From assembly GCA_012295275.1 (NCBI GenBank), contig CM022675.1, positions 762,860 through 826,859 of the forward strand: a DNA stretch of 64,000 bases. The letters run 5' to 3'. The stretch is from Chrysomallon squamiferum (lineage: Eukaryota > Mollusca > Gastropoda > Neomphalida > Peltospiridae). The position numbers and the translations under genes were made by a program. This document shows, piece after piece, positions 10,935 to 24,165 of this stretch; position 1 is the first letter of the stretch; every line of letters begins with the position of its first letter. The notes beneath the pieces were generated by a model. It had not been told where the DNA came from. It searched no databases and saw only the letters and a program-made list of their open reading frames with translations.

Positions 10935-12320
10935 CTGATAGAAACTGTAAATCTTAAACTGCCAGATAACTGTAACAGTCTTAAACTGAGATAACTGTAA
11001 CAGTTTTAAACTGAAATAACTGTAACAATGTTAAACTACCAGATAACTGTAACAATGTTAAACTGCCAGATAACTGTAACAATGTTAAACTGACAGATAA
11101 CTGTAACAAAGTTAAACTGACAGATAACTGTAACAAAGTTAAACTGACAGATAACTGTAACAAAGTTAAACTGACAGATAACTAAAACAAAGTTAAACTG
11201 ACAGATAACTGTAACAAAGTTAAACTGCCAGATAACTGTAACAATGTTAAATTGACAGATAACTGTAAATGATAAACTGACAGTTAACTGTAACAATGTT
11301 AAAGTGACAGATAACTGCAAATGATAAACTGACAGTTAACTGTAACAATGATAATCTGACAGTTAACTAAAACAATGTTAAACTGACAGATAACTGTAAC
11401 AAAGTTAAACTGACAGATAACTGTAACAAAGTTAAACTGACAGATAACTGTAACAAAGTTAAACTGACAGATAACTGTAACAAAGTTAAACTGACAGATA
11501 ACTGTAACAAAGTTAAACTGCCAGATAACTGTAACAATGTTAAATTGACAGATAACTGTAAATGATAAACTGACAGTTAACTGTAACAATGTTAAAGTGA
11601 GTTATCTGTAACAATGTTAAACTGACAGGTAACTGTAACAATGTTAAATTGACAGATAACTAAATGATAAACTGACAGTTAACTGTAACAATGTTAAAGT
11701 GAGTTATCTGTAACAATGTTAAACTGACAGGTAACTGTAACAATGTTAAATTGTCAGATAACTGTAAATGATAAACTGACAGTTAACTAACAATGTTAAA
11801 CTGACAGTTAACTAAAACAATGTTAAACAGACAGATAACTGTAACAAAGTTAAACAGACAGATAACTGTAACAAAGTTAAACTGACAGATAACTGTAAGA
11901 ATGTTAAACTGACAGATAACTGTAAGAATGTTAAACTGACAGATAACTGTAACAAAGTTAAACAGACAGATAACTGTAACAAAGTTAAACTGACAGATAA
12001 CTGTAAGAATGTTAAACTCACAGATATCTATGACAATCTCAACTGACATTTAACTGTAACTGATCCTAAATTTGGCAGGTGCCTATAAAACCAATTTAAG
12101 AGATAACTGTGAATCTTAAACTGACAGTTAACTGTAACACTATCTTAAACTGAGAGATAACTGTAATACCTGTACAATCTCAAGTTAACAGTTAATTGTA
12201 AATGTTAAACTTACAGTTAGTTAACTGTAACATAATCTTAAACTGAAAGACAACTGTAAAAAAAAATGTAAAATCTTAAGCTGAAAGATCTTTGTAAATG
12301 TTAAACTGCCAGTGTAACTG
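10935..12320. repeat. 27-bp minisatellite with higher-order structure
   Basis: Unit AAACTGACAGATAACTGTAA plus CAAAGTT, about 40 or more copies, decaying at both ends. A longer composite block (unit variants with AAATGATAAACTGACAGTTA) recurs near 11260, 11555, 11660 and 11768, showing higher-order duplication. Because 27 is a multiple of 3 and the unit lacks stops in some frames, long repetitive frames (Val-Thr-Val-Ile-Cys-Gln-Phe-Asn) appear on the minus strand. I treat them as artefacts. Confidence 0.95.
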
Positions 12321-12334
12321 TTACAAACTGACAA

Positions 12335-12660
12335 TAAACTTGCAGTCAGCCACTAATCGACACCAGCAGGTTCATGAGGATGGACTGGAAAGAATCAATA
12401 GTCATTGGTTTCAGTTTACAGCCCTGACACGGGCTGGTTACCAAGACACAAACGTTATTAAGATAAAAAGAGGACTGGGCTATCTGTCATAACACCAGCA
12501 AGTGCGAGGATTGTTAGTCTCAGTTGACAGAGTGTGGATTGGAACAGATCCTGTTTGCTTTCATCAGATAAACCTGCTCTGTGCCTGTCAGACACATCCT
12601 GGACATACCCAGGTCTGTTACAGAGATGCAAGAAACAATGAACAACATGTTCTGGTCATG
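12335..12660. other. Non-repetitive, balanced-composition island
   Basis: About 325 bp of complex sequence between low-complexity blocks, with GC content nearer to coding sequence. The longest plus frame (12298-12492, 64 codons) has no recognisable motif. It could be an old mobile element, a regulatory element or an unrecognised non-coding exon. Confidence 0.35.
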
Positions 12661-12799
12661 TAGTTAAATGATAAAGGTGTATACATAATCATTCCAGTTT
12701 TAAACTGAATTAACAAAAAAATAAATAAATAAATATATAAAATAAATAAACAAATAAATATTTCTCATAAATTGAACCAAAACACAGACAAAAACAACA

Positions 12800-13240
12800 A
12801 CTAAACACACAAATCTTCCACATAAACTGTACTAAAACGCACATAAAACTGCTCTCATTAATCTAGCATGCAGAGCAGGTCTTATCACTTATTACAAAAT
12901 TTATCAGTTATTCCCTAATGGACAACTTTTCCACCCAGCTATATCTTATCACCTTACAAAGATGTGTTCATTTTCATTTCAAAATTCTGAGCACACTGCC
13001 AGATAAAGCCAAGTCTGTGCAACTTTTCCATAAAAGATTATCTTCGTATGTTACCAGTATCTGGGCAATACAAGATTTATTTTGTTCTCCCCGTGAAATA
13101 AAAGCTATCAAAGTACTAAGAGGAAAAACAGATTACATATTAATCTACAGGGTTTGGCAGGTATTAATAAAACAAAATGTCAAATGCAGTGGTTTTTTTC
13201 TTTTCCATGATATTAAAGTGATTAACTAAATAGTTTGTAA
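12800..13240. other. Complex AT-rich sequence with an unrecognised 103-codon frame
   Basis: A plus-strand frame 12918-13229 starts MDNFSTQLYLITLQRCVHFH and has mixed residues rather than a repeat, but shows no known motif, no clear flanking splice sites and no homologue I recognise. Likely chance or an old element fragment. Confidence 0.25.
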
Positions 13241-13289
13241 ATGTTTACCTGTGTCTGTAGTTGTTTGTGTTGATAAATGTCTTTGTATT

Positions 13290-13640
13290 TTGTGATAATA
13301 ATAATAGTAGTAGTAGTAGGATTGATAATAGTAATAGTAAAAGTGATAGTATTAATGGTAGTAATAACAGTAATAGTAATTTAATAATATTATAATAATA
13401 ATAATTGTAGTAATAGTCATAGTGGTAGCAGCAACAGTAACAGCAACAGTAGTAGTAGTAGTAGAAGTAGATATAGCAAAGGTAGTAGTATTCACAGTAA
13501 CAGTAATATAATAATAGCAGTAGCAGCAATAGTAGTAGTAAATAAAAACAATAAATAAATAAATAACAATATAACAGTAATATAATAGTAGCAGTAGCAG
13601 CAATAGTAGTAGTAAATAAAAACAATAAATAAATAAATAA
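13290..13640. repeat. Compound (AGT)n/(AAT)n tract
   Basis: Degenerate AGTAGTAGTAG, AATAGTAAT and AGCAGCAACAG runs. A duplicated block (AGCAGTAGCAGCAATAGTAG near 13516 and 13588) shows recent local duplication. Confidence 0.9.
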
Positions 13641-14331
13641 ACCAATATAACAGCAAAATAATATTGTTAAAATAAGTACATTTTGGTGGTAAAAATTAAA
13701 AACAAATCTACATTAAAATTAATATTCTTTTATAAAACTTTTAATTTTATATTTTTTATTGAGTGAGAGAGAGAGAGCAACAAATGAGTACACAAAAAGT
13801 AAGATAGAGAAAAAATTATATATGAGAAAGAAAAAAAGGACAAAATTTTATAAAAACTGAAATGTAAAAAAAAGGAAAAATGGAAAAATAACAGAGACTG
13901 ATAATGCAGTGAAAAAAAGTACTGGGGAAATTTATTTTTAATTTTTTTTTAAAAATTTAAACAATAACAAGATGTAAACGCCCAGATACACTGTTTTGTC
14001 TATCAGCACAGAATCTGACATGTGTTTTGTGTCTGAACGCAAGTTTACATCACAGCAGTGTAATACAATCTGATATTTCATGTGGGTGAGGCTACTAATG
14101 AAAGACAAATAATAATAGTAATAGTTTGTGGTAAAAACCATGGCAACAACTGACAGTCAACATCCTAACAAAGCTGTCGAATTCTTCAGAGATTTTTTTT
14201 TAATGATTTTTTGTTCCCCAAAAAAACAAATACGAACAGCTGCATCCTATAAGAAAATTCTGTTTCCTGAAATATCACAGGTTTGGTAAGAATTAAAATG
14301 ATTTTGTGTTTCCTATATCTGCATATATATT

Positions 14332-14416
<85 letters not shown>

Positions 14417-15002
14417 TTTTTTCTTAACAGAACATAAATTGTCCCAAAAAGCAGAATATTGCAAAAATAATTTTCATTATCACAATTCAGTTTGCCTGTT
14501 AAAAAATTCAACTTGGCTAACAATGCTGTTCAGCACTTATCAATATTGACAACATCACGTAATTTGATATAATCAATATAATCCATGCAGTACAAGTAAA
14601 ACTTGGATCTTAAGAAAAGGTGTAAAAGAATCATTAATAGAACCTATACTTCACTGTAAAGTACCTCAGTGTAAGATACATCAATGCACAAAACACTTCA
14701 AAATAAAAATCAGTTCAAAATATACTTCAGTGTAAAATATAGGTCAATATAAATTACATCAGTGTAAACCATACATCAAAGTAAATTATATTATCTTCAA
14801 AAAACATTTCAGTGTAAAACGACCCACTTGAAGACAAATCTATAAACTGAAGCAGTCTCTCCAAACTGTTGACATCTTTCAGATTCTGTTAACATCACCA
14901 CAGAGCAGATTGGGCTTTAATAGCTGGTCAGCTCAGAAAGACAGTTTTGAGAAAAACAAAAATTCATCCAGAACATGTCTGCAGGGTGGAAAATATAAAA
15001 AA

Positions 15003-15038
<36 letters not shown>

Positions 15039-15497
15039 CCAGAAACAATGTGAGAAATGAAAATGAGGGTAATTTAAATATTATTCCATGAAAACACAAA
15101 ACTGAAGTATGTCTGCGGAGAACTATGGCTGATTTGATCAAATGACTATCAGATTGATTAGATTATTTCACACAGTTATATATTGTTATCTAGACTAGTG
15201 ATAGCTTTTAGTATCTGCTCTTACAGATTAGGAATATGAGACAAAAATAAATAAGAAATAAATAAAATAAATAAGTAAAATAAAATAAAATAATTAATTT
15301 AAAAAAAATAAAGATACTAAATATACTATTTAAATATTTACAATACTATATTATAAATAAGATAGATGAATAGATGGGTAACTATATATATAGGTAGACA
15401 GTTAGATAGAGAGAGATAGTTATCCTGCATTCACTATACCCTGATGATTACATGCCATTCCAAAAAAAAAAAAAAAAAAAATAAATAAAAAAAAATA

Positions 15498-15550
<53 letters not shown>

Positions 15551-16230
15551 TAATATAAACAAAATATAAAATACATTTAGAAAAGATAATTAAAATGAAT
15601 GAATGATTGAATGCTCAATATATTTCAATGACAATATAATAACAAAAATAGTAATAACAAAAATAAAATAAAATGGATAAATAATATTAATCACAATAAA
15701 AAAGAAATATTAATAATCTGTTACAAAACAAAATAAAATTTAAAATTTACAAACAATAAAAAAATCACAACTGAAAACTCTTAACACCATTAATAAAGAG
15801 ATAATTTAATAAATACATCTGACAAGCATACAAAACCATCTGTCTAAAACAAATCATGTCCCAGTTCTGAGTCATCTGACCCTAAAATCCTCTCTGCCAA
15901 CACAAAAACAGCAGCAGAACAATTTGCTATGTTCACAAAATCACAAAAGTTTCATTCTGTAGCTGAAAACCATCGACACCTCCATTACGCTAATAGCAAC
16001 ATCCTCTTTACAGACAGACAGACAGAAATATGTCAGAGGAGCCAATTACACAAAAACATCTTGCTCTTCTTGGTAACATTTTGAAGAAATCAGTTGCCCT
16101 GCCCCAGGGTGCTTTCATTTAAATTGACCCAGTGTCATCCTGCTGGTCCTCAAATGTTAAAACATCAAGTTGATGACTTGACCATCTTGTTCTGATGGAG
16201 ATTCACAAATTACGCTTCCTCAGTTTGTGA
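13640..16230. other. AT-rich stretch with simple repeats
   Basis: (GT)n directly followed by (GA)n at 14336-14414; degenerate TTCAGTGTAAAATA words (14640-14830); poly-A 15000-15034; poly-A plus (TAA)n 15461-15550; AATAA-rich sequence to about 15800. Nothing gene-like. Confidence 0.75.
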
Positions 16231-16234
16231 AAGA

Positions 16235-16985
16235 ATCTTTTGTCCAGTGACACATTTAGTCAGCGTTATTAAATGTCAGATATTGGTTTTTCTGTAGTGA
16301 AATATTCACATCCATCTGTCATCATGGAACAAGACTGTACGCAGAAAAATACACTTCTTTCCTTTGAATTTTTCTTTAATGACACATTCAGTTAGCATTA
16401 CCAAATGTCAAGTATTGGTTTTTCTGTTATGAAATATGAAAATATTTCTGTAAGTCAAAAATTTGGACCCAACCTGTCACCATGGAACAAGACTATAAGG
16501 AGAAAATATACTTCTTTCTTTTCTCTTTGAATCTTTCTTTAATGACACATACAGTTAGCATTACTAAATGTCAAGTATTGGTTTTTCTGTTATGAAATAT
16601 GTAAGTCAAAAACTTGCATCAACCCAATGTCATGGAACAAGATTTGTAAGAAGGCAAAAATACACTTATGTGAAATTACATTTCCTTTTTTTTTTTTTAT
16701 TACTATAAACTGAATCTTTCTTCACTGATATATTTAGAAGGCATTAATAAGTGTCAAATTCTTGTTTTTCTATAATGAAATACGAAAATATTTCTGGAAG
16801 TGAAAGAACTTGCATCCACCCATCTTGAAATCTGAATGTAAAAACACCCAGGTAATTATGTTTCCTTATTTTATGTATTATGAAGATTGACTCTTTGTTT
16901 AATCACACATTTAGTTAGCATTATGAAATGCCGGATGTTGTTTTTTCTGTAATGAAATATTCAAGTGAAAAGTTTACATCCACCT
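16235..16985. repeat. Degenerate ~160-bp tandem repeat, five units
   Basis: Each unit contains AATGACACATTCAGTTAGCA-like sequence, AAATGTCAAGTATTGGTTTT, TCTGTTATGAAATATGAAAA and CCATGGAACAAGACT. Units start near 16245, 16378, 16540, 16725 and 16900. Diverged 15-30 percent by eye. Confidence 0.85.
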
Positions 16986-17049
16986 GCTGATTTCCGATTC
17001 ATAATCTTCTATTAATAGTTATTAAATAATCAAATTTTAATTTTGTTCT

Positions 17050-17097
<48 letters not shown>

Positions 17098-18985
17098 AGG
17101 GAGAGAAAGAGATTGTTTTTTTCTAAAAAACTGGTGAATGTTAAGTTGAAATAAAAGCTCTAATTATCTGTAAAGTCTATAGGATCTGATGTACATGACT
17201 GAGCTATGTAATCTGATTAAAAACAGCAGTGTGGAGTGAGCTGAACTGTTTTGCACTGTTTTTTCTCTGGAGGGAGGAATGTGGTTTTCAATAATCTCAT
17301 TGTCTTCTTTTCTCTTCCACTTGTTCTTATTTTTATATTAACTATGTTCTTTCATAAACTTGGAATCAAATTAAAATCGTTAATATTTCACATCATTATC
17401 ATCATCATCATCATCCTGCAATTCTTATTAAAGCTATAATTACTTTTATTATCATCTTCATTATTATTGTTATTGTTGTGATTATTATTATTTCTATAAC
17501 AGTTATAATTACTCAATATTTTTATTTTTGTTATTATTATTGTTATTATTATTTTTATTACTATTATTACTTGTTGTAATTATAATTATTCAATATTATT
17601 ATAATTGTTGCTGCTGCTGCTGCTGCTGCTGTTGTTGTTATCACCACTGACTTATCATCATCATCATAACTATTGCATGTTCTTGTTTCACACTGGTTTG
17701 TGTATAAAGTTACATTGTAGTTGCTAAGACTAACAAGTGACTTTAACCCTCAACAATTTCAGTTTCTTAGCTCAACCTGAAGTAAGCTTTGTACAACTTA
17801 ACAGTTCTTAGAGTGAATTAGACAGTCAATTTAATGGAAAATTATAGATTTTATAAAACCAGACTATGACCAGGTTGATTCAGGTAGAATCAAATTATAA
17901 TAATAATAAGATAAAGATGATAACTTTGGCCTTATTTTCACAAAAATAAGAATAAAAATAAAATATAAAAAAAATAAAATAAAATATACAATAAATGTAA
18001 TTTTAGCTTTAGTTTACAAATGAAAGAAAAAATTAAGAAGATAACTTTAGCTTTATATTTACAAATGTTTTACAAAAATTTTAGCTTTAGTTTACAAAAC
18101 AAAGAAAAAAGATAAGTTTGGCATTAATTTTGGCTTTAGTTTACAGAAAAGAGAGAAAAAAACAAATGATAAATTTAGCTTCTGTTAATAACTATTTATA
18201 ACAAGACAAACAGCAAATAAAAAAAAAATAATAAAAAAAAATAATAATAATAAAAATAAATAAATAAACAAACAAAAAAATAAAATTAAATTAAATTAAA
18301 TAAATTAAATTATATTAAAAAAAATAATAATAAACAAATAAAATATAAAAAATAATTTAAAATAAAAAAATAAATAAAAAAGTATAAAGGTATGTAGGTG
18401 TATCTCTACATAAGCACACTATTTAAAAAACACACACTGTGATATATGATGTGTATCTTATGAGCTTCCAGTAGTAAACAATATTTATCAAACGTGTACA
18501 CAAAGTTTATCTTGTAAACCAGTCATGATTTGTATTCAGAGGAAATAAGCTGGTACAGTTATTTTTGCATTACTCAAGTAAACTTTATATAAAATGTTTT
18601 CTAAAAAAAAAAAAAAAAATTTGATGATAATAAAAATGTGAAATATCTATTCATGTCTTGTAGTTCCAAACATCAGAAAATTTGTCATATGGCTCTTAGA
18701 ATTTTCAGTTGGCAAGAAAAAGATTTTATTTCTTAAAGTTGAAACAAGATTCCTATTTCAGTCTTATAATATTAAACCACTTCTCCTTAATTTAAGTACA
18801 AAATGTAAGAATTTTTTTTGGTTTAAATTTCTAGTGTGTCCACAAGTTTGTTGTTTTAAGTTCAAGGTCTGAGGAATTTTCTGTTTTTCAACATGTCTGC
18901 CAGCTCTGAAGTAATTACAGGCAATTACTTCTGATGATCAATGAAGTAACCTCCAACCACATCGCCATTCCACACAATGACTGTA
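17050..18985. repeat. GA, ATT/CTG and A-rich low-complexity block
   Basis: (GA)n 17054-17092; ATC/ATT run 17390-17680 with a short (CTG)n at 17611-17631; degenerate TTTTAGCTTTAGTTTACAAA words 17995-18180; AATAA-rich sequence 18210-18385; poly-A 18604-18619. The rest is AT-rich with nothing recognised. Confidence 0.75.
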
Positions 18986-18989
18986 ATAA

Positions 18990-20560
18990 AAACTAATTTA
19001 AAAAATCACAACATCAGCAGCAACGTTCTCTGGTCTGTATTTATCAGTGACAGCGAGGCCAGTCACGTAATCAACGTAACAACGTGAGCAGCAACATTCT
19101 GAGGCCTGTATTTACAAGTGACAGTGATGCTGGCCACATAAAGTTAAACAACATCACAACATCAGCAGCAACATTTTGAGGTCTGAGAAAACCAAGTTAC
19201 AATAATCCTCATCATCACAACCATCTTGTTTACGAGACTACATAACTAAATGAGTCCAACTAGTCTCTGTAGCAACAACTGCAACTACAATGACATCATA
19301 CCATTACTTAACTAAATTAGATGTGGGAATAAAGAATAACAACTGCAGCATTATCAACATTATTCCATTGGGAAGATCAAAAGAGCATTTCCAGTCATCA
19401 TCATCAACAACAACAACAACAACTTAAGCAAAATGTTTAGGTTTCAACAGCATCAACTTTATGATGACTGTTTCAATTTTTTTGTGTTAGTGTTATGCTA
19501 ATTGTTATCACCAGCATCAGAAATATATCAAAAATAACTAAAATAGCAATTCTAATAATCAAACAACAACAACAACAGCAGCAGCAACAGTGACTATGTT
19601 AAACCCTTATGTTTACAATCAACACCACCAGTGTTCTCTATAGTAGTTAATTATTCAACAAGAAGTCCTACTAAACACCAATAACAACAACAGCAACATC
19701 AGCATCAATGTTTTTAACAGTAGTTAATTATTCAACAAGAAGTCCTACTAAATAACAATAACAACAACAGCATCAGCATCAGCATTTTTAAGAATCTGTT
19801 AAATACAGACAGTTAGGCCAGACATCATTGTTGACATCATCTCAAAAATATTTTTGAATCAACTTAAGCAAAAGAACAGTTCTAATCACTCAACACAACT
19901 ACACAGCTACATCCATGCATCAACAACTGTAAATTAATAGTGACAACATCTCCATCACTGCAGCATCAACAACACATTAAGACTGTTCTTTGTAGTTAAC
20001 TGTGACAGCAACATCTCCCACAATGTCACATTAACCATGTTTTCAAGATAAGGAAGCACATCAATATCATCATTGGTGTCATCATCAATGTTTTAAGGTC
20101 ACATCTGTGAAATTTATTGAAAACATTACCAACAACTTATTAATCAGCTACATTAATCAGACTACAACATCATCAACAACAACAGTGTTTTAAAGTCTAA
20201 ACTGACATACACAACAATCACCAACATCAAATGAAAATTTTGAAAACATCATTTTAACATTGAAACACACAACAATCACCAGCACCATCAACATCAACAT
20301 TTTGAAAATTTTATTTAACACTGACAACATCAGCAATGACAACACCATTTTGAAGTGTACTCTGTTGAGCTAATCAACAAAGCTGTACAACTATGACAAA
20401 CTGAACATGACACGTCATTCTGAAACTCTCTAATCAATTCACAACTACATCACCACCGCCAGCAGCATCGTGAACACTGTAGTCAGATATGACAGCCAAG
20501 CTATTCAGCACAAAACTACAACCACAGCAGCAATATTTTGATGACTGCACTTGATTGCTA
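18990..20560. repeat. CAACATCA-rich degenerate repeat region
   Basis: About 1.5 kb of ACAACATCAGCAGCAACATT-type words. Clear local duplicates: a ~100-bp unit near 19005-19190 (GCAGCAACATTCTGAGGCCT), and a ~90-bp unit at 19640 and 19725 sharing AGTTAATTATTCAACAAGAA. No gene seen. Confidence 0.75.
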
Positions 20561-21089
20561 AGCCGATATTAATCAGTTCTGTGAGAAAGCTTGTTATTAA
20601 ATATAACTGCTGGGATAATCAACTCAGAATCTTCGTCTTCATAACAAACAACATCATCATCTGAGACTGCATTAAAATAAACCTTTTCACAGAATACAGA
20701 GAAAGACTAAATTGCTGAAGACTAATAAATAGAAGTGTATCAGCATTTTAAAAATAATCACATACAAAGTATGATTGTCAAATATAAACGTTGTCATTTC
20801 AGAACTACATAAAAATAAATCTTTCTAGTGATTAGAAAATCATCAATGATTTGATTTGGTAGTGTGTGTTAGAGATGGGTGGGGTGCAGACAAAATGTCA
20901 GTGGATTAAATGTAGGAGACTGAATGAAGGAGCTGAAACAAGTGTGGTTTATCTCTAAAAGGCTAGTAATTTTATATGATAGCTACTGAAGATATTATTA
21001 AAGTAATATACAATTTTAATCGAGACTTAATTTAATAAACAAGTATTCAAAAATATCTGTTAAAAATCATGTTCCATGTCTGAATCACT

Positions 21090-21182
21090 ACACACACACA
21101 CAAACATACAACACACACACATACACACACACACACACATGTACATACAATATGTATACACACGTACATACATACAATCTGT

Positions 21183-21236
<54 letters not shown>
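21090..21236. repeat. (CA)n microsatellite
   Basis: Interrupted CA run; longest pure part about 21186-21236. Confidence 0.95.
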
Positions 21237-21239
<3 letters not shown>

Positions 21240-21544
21240 AAATAAAATAAGGGATAAATCATCCAAGCAGTGGTGGACATTATCTGTTAGTGTATGATCT
21301 ATACACATTTCTTATTTTTAGTGTATGATCTATACGCATTTCTTATTTCTTTGGAATATCTTCAATAAAACCTCTCTGCTTTTCAGTCTTTCACATTTCA
21401 GTAAGAAAAATGTCTACCATCAAAGCAGTTTATCTGAGAAAATTATGGTCTTCTCAATGTAGAGATAATATAACAAATCTCCATGAATTATGCAGTAGGC
21501 CCAGGGCTTCCCTATTTTGTTCTTTAATAATTTCTTTACTGTCA

Positions 21545-21890
21545 TTTATTGCTGCTTCAGAGATAGAAAGACAGAAAATAGAGTGGGTAGGAGAGATAAA
21601 GAGAAATGGTAGTAGTCGAGTGAGATAGAGAGATAGAATGAGAGGGTGAACACAAGTGAGAGAGGAAGAGACTGAAAGAAACAAGAAAGGGTAAAAATGA
21701 AAGAGAGAGAGAGAGAAGAATAAGAGAAAGTGATAGTAAGAGAGACAGATAAAGAGAGAAAGGCAGAAAAAGAGAAAGAGAGACAGAAAGTTTCAGAGAG
21801 AGAGATACAGAAAGAGAGTGAGAGAGAGTAAAAGACAGAGAGAAAGTGACAGAGAAAGAAAAAAGGAGGAGAGAGATTAAAGGAAAGACA
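21545..21890. repeat. Purine-rich GA-type tract
   Basis: GAGAGAGA, AGAAAGAG and GACAGAGA words, degenerate. Confidence 0.85.
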
Positions 21891-22164
21891 GTCTGTCACT
21901 CTGTAAAATCATTACCCATGTTCTCTGTCACTCATTCCCTGCTTTATTTAAACTACTTCTTGTCCATGAAAAGCCTGCTTGAGTATTTAATGGATACAGC
22001 AGTGATGGACTATGTTGCTGTAATTTGGGGTTAGCAAACTGGACATGGTCAGTAAAGGTCAGACAGAAAGGTCATGGGAATGAACCAAAGACAGTGATCA
22101 AAATACAGAAAGTGTAATTATAAAAAGTAGATTGAGAAAAATTTATTTATTCTTCTTTCACTCT

Positions 22165-22560
22165 GTCCCTTAATCTCTCTCTCTCTCTCTCTCTCTCATA
22201 TTAACTACAAAGTGTTTATAGTCTAGACACTGTGGTAAGTTTTAAAATTCTCTGTTAAAGAGGTTGTCTAATTGACTCTGATTTTTAAACACCAGTTAAG
22301 TTGTTAAAATGTTATTTTTAGCTGAACTAACAAATAAAAGCATCACCTTAAAGCCACTAAGTGGCAGAAATTACACAAATGTAAAAATAAATAATTTAAA
22401 AAAATGTGTAATGATTGTGGGAATTTCATTTTCTCTTTGTCTTTCTCTATTTCCCACTTTTTCTGTCTTAATAAAATAAAAAATAATGGCAGTACTAGTA
22501 CTACTACTACTACTACTACTGCTACTACTACTATTACTAATAATGAAATAATAATAATAA

Positions 22561-22591
<31 letters not shown>

Positions 22592-22640
22592 AAGAAGAAG
22601 AAGAAGAAGAAGAAGAAGAAGAAGAAGAAGAAACAGAAGA
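22165..22640. repeat. (CT)n, (ACT)n and (AAG)n tracts
   Basis: CT run 22173-22198; ACT run about 22497-22533; long AAG run 22560-22645. The homopurine AAG tract is of the kind that can form triplex DNA and is length-unstable. Confidence 0.95.
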
Positions 22641-23240
22641 AGAAGAATAGGAACAAGAATAAAAAAAATAAAATAACCATAATAACAATAAATAAAAAGA
22701 AAGATAAACTCACAAACAATCAGAGTGTCTAGCAAAGTTCTCAATACAGCAATAATTTCATTCACCCAGTCCCAGAGTTCCAACAGTAACCACTCCAAGT
22801 CTTTATTAAATTAGCCAGCTCTTTGCCTCTGGTCTCACTCCACTGTTTGGCTATCATAATGTACACACCTCTGATAACACTCTCCATTCATTCAGTCTGA
22901 CAAGAATAAAATGGATAGATTTTCAAGTGCCTCAGATTGATGTTCAAGAACGTAAATAAAGAGAATCTAACGAGAATTAATCAGGCCATGGTGATTTAAG
23001 AAACTGCTTCCCATGACAAAAACTGACAAGACGTCTGTCTGCCCTTTTCTCTGCTGTTATTTTTTTATTTTTTTTTTTGTAGGAGTTGTAGAAGGTGAGG
23101 AGGAGTCTTTGTGTTTGGTATATTTACAGGAGTTGTAGGAGGGAGAGAGAAGGGAGAAGGAGGTTTCACATCTGGAAGGAGATGTAGGACAAAAAGGAAG
23201 AGAGAGAATTCATATTCAGATGGCTTAATGTAACAAAATC
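22640..23240. other. Mostly unique AT-rich sequence
   Basis: No recognisable element. GGAGTTGTAG words after 23080 foreshadow the array that follows. Confidence 0.5.
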
Positions 23241-23259
23241 TGCCAACTCAACTACTCCT

Positions 23260-24165
23260 CTGTTATTTGTGTAGGAGTTGAAGGAGGACAAGAGAAGAAA
23301 AATTAACATGTTATAAGAGTTGAAGGAGGGTAAGAAGGAGAATAGAAAATCAACATGTTATAAGAGTTGAAAGAGTGTAAGGAGGAGAATAGAAAACTAA
23401 CATGTTATAAGAGTTGTAGGAGGGTAAGAAGAATAGCAAAATTAACATGTTATAAGAGTTGTAGGAGGTAAGGAGGAGAATAGAAAATTAACGTTATAAG
23501 AGTTATAGGAGGGTAAGAAGGAGAATAGAAAATCAACATGTTATAAGAGTTGAAGGAGGGTAAGGTGGAGAATAGAAAATCAACATGTTATAAGAGTTGT
23601 AGGAGGGTAAGAAGGAGAATAGAAAATTAACATGTTATAAGAGTTGTAGGAGGGTAAGAAGGAGAATAGAAAATTAACATGTTATAAGAGTTGTAGGAGG
23701 GTAAGAAGGAGAATAAAAAATTAACATGTTATAAGAGTTGTAGGAGGGTAAGGAGGAGAATAGAAAATTAACATGTTATAAGAGTTGTAGGAGGGTAAGA
23801 AGGAGAATAGAAAATTAACATGTTGTAAGAGTTGTAGGAGGGTAAGAAGGAGAATAGAAAATTAACATGTTGTAAGAGTTGTAGGAGGGTAAGAAGGAGA
23901 ATAGAAAATTAACATGTTATAAGAGTTGTAGGAGGGTAAGAAGGAGAATAGAAAATTAACAAGGAGGGTAAGAAGGAGAATAGAAAATTAATGTTATAAG
24001 AGTTGTAGGAGGGTAAGAAGGAGAATAAAAAATTAACATGTTATAAGAGTTGTAGGAGGGTAAGAAGGAGAATAGAAAATTAATGTTATAAGAGTTGAAG
24101 GAGGGTAAGGAGAATAGAAAATTAACGTTATTAGAGTTGAAGGAGGGTAAGAAGGAGAACCCCCC
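23260..24165. repeat. 47-bp minisatellite
   Basis: About 19 units of ATTAACATGTTATAAGAG followed by TTGTAGGAGGGTAAGAAGG and AGAATAGAAA. Units missing the CATGTT part occur near 23490, 23990 and 24080. Older units lie at the left end. Confidence 0.97.

Noticed and set aside
10981-12049. Several 60-96-codon minus frames of Val-Thr-Val-Ile-Cys-Gln-Phe-Asn type
   Set aside because: Products of the 27-bp minisatellite.
12918-13229. 103-codon plus frame
   Set aside because: Mixed residues but no family signature or supporting signals; chance length for AT-rich DNA is possible.
22343-22798. 151-codon minus frame with a poly-Leu centre that could look like a membrane protein
   Set aside because: The hydrophobic core is the AAG/ACT trinucleotide tract; flanks show no motif.
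23260-24165. Regular 47-bp direct repeats as a CRISPR-like array
   Set aside because: Head-to-tail minisatellite with no unique spacers, in an animal intron.
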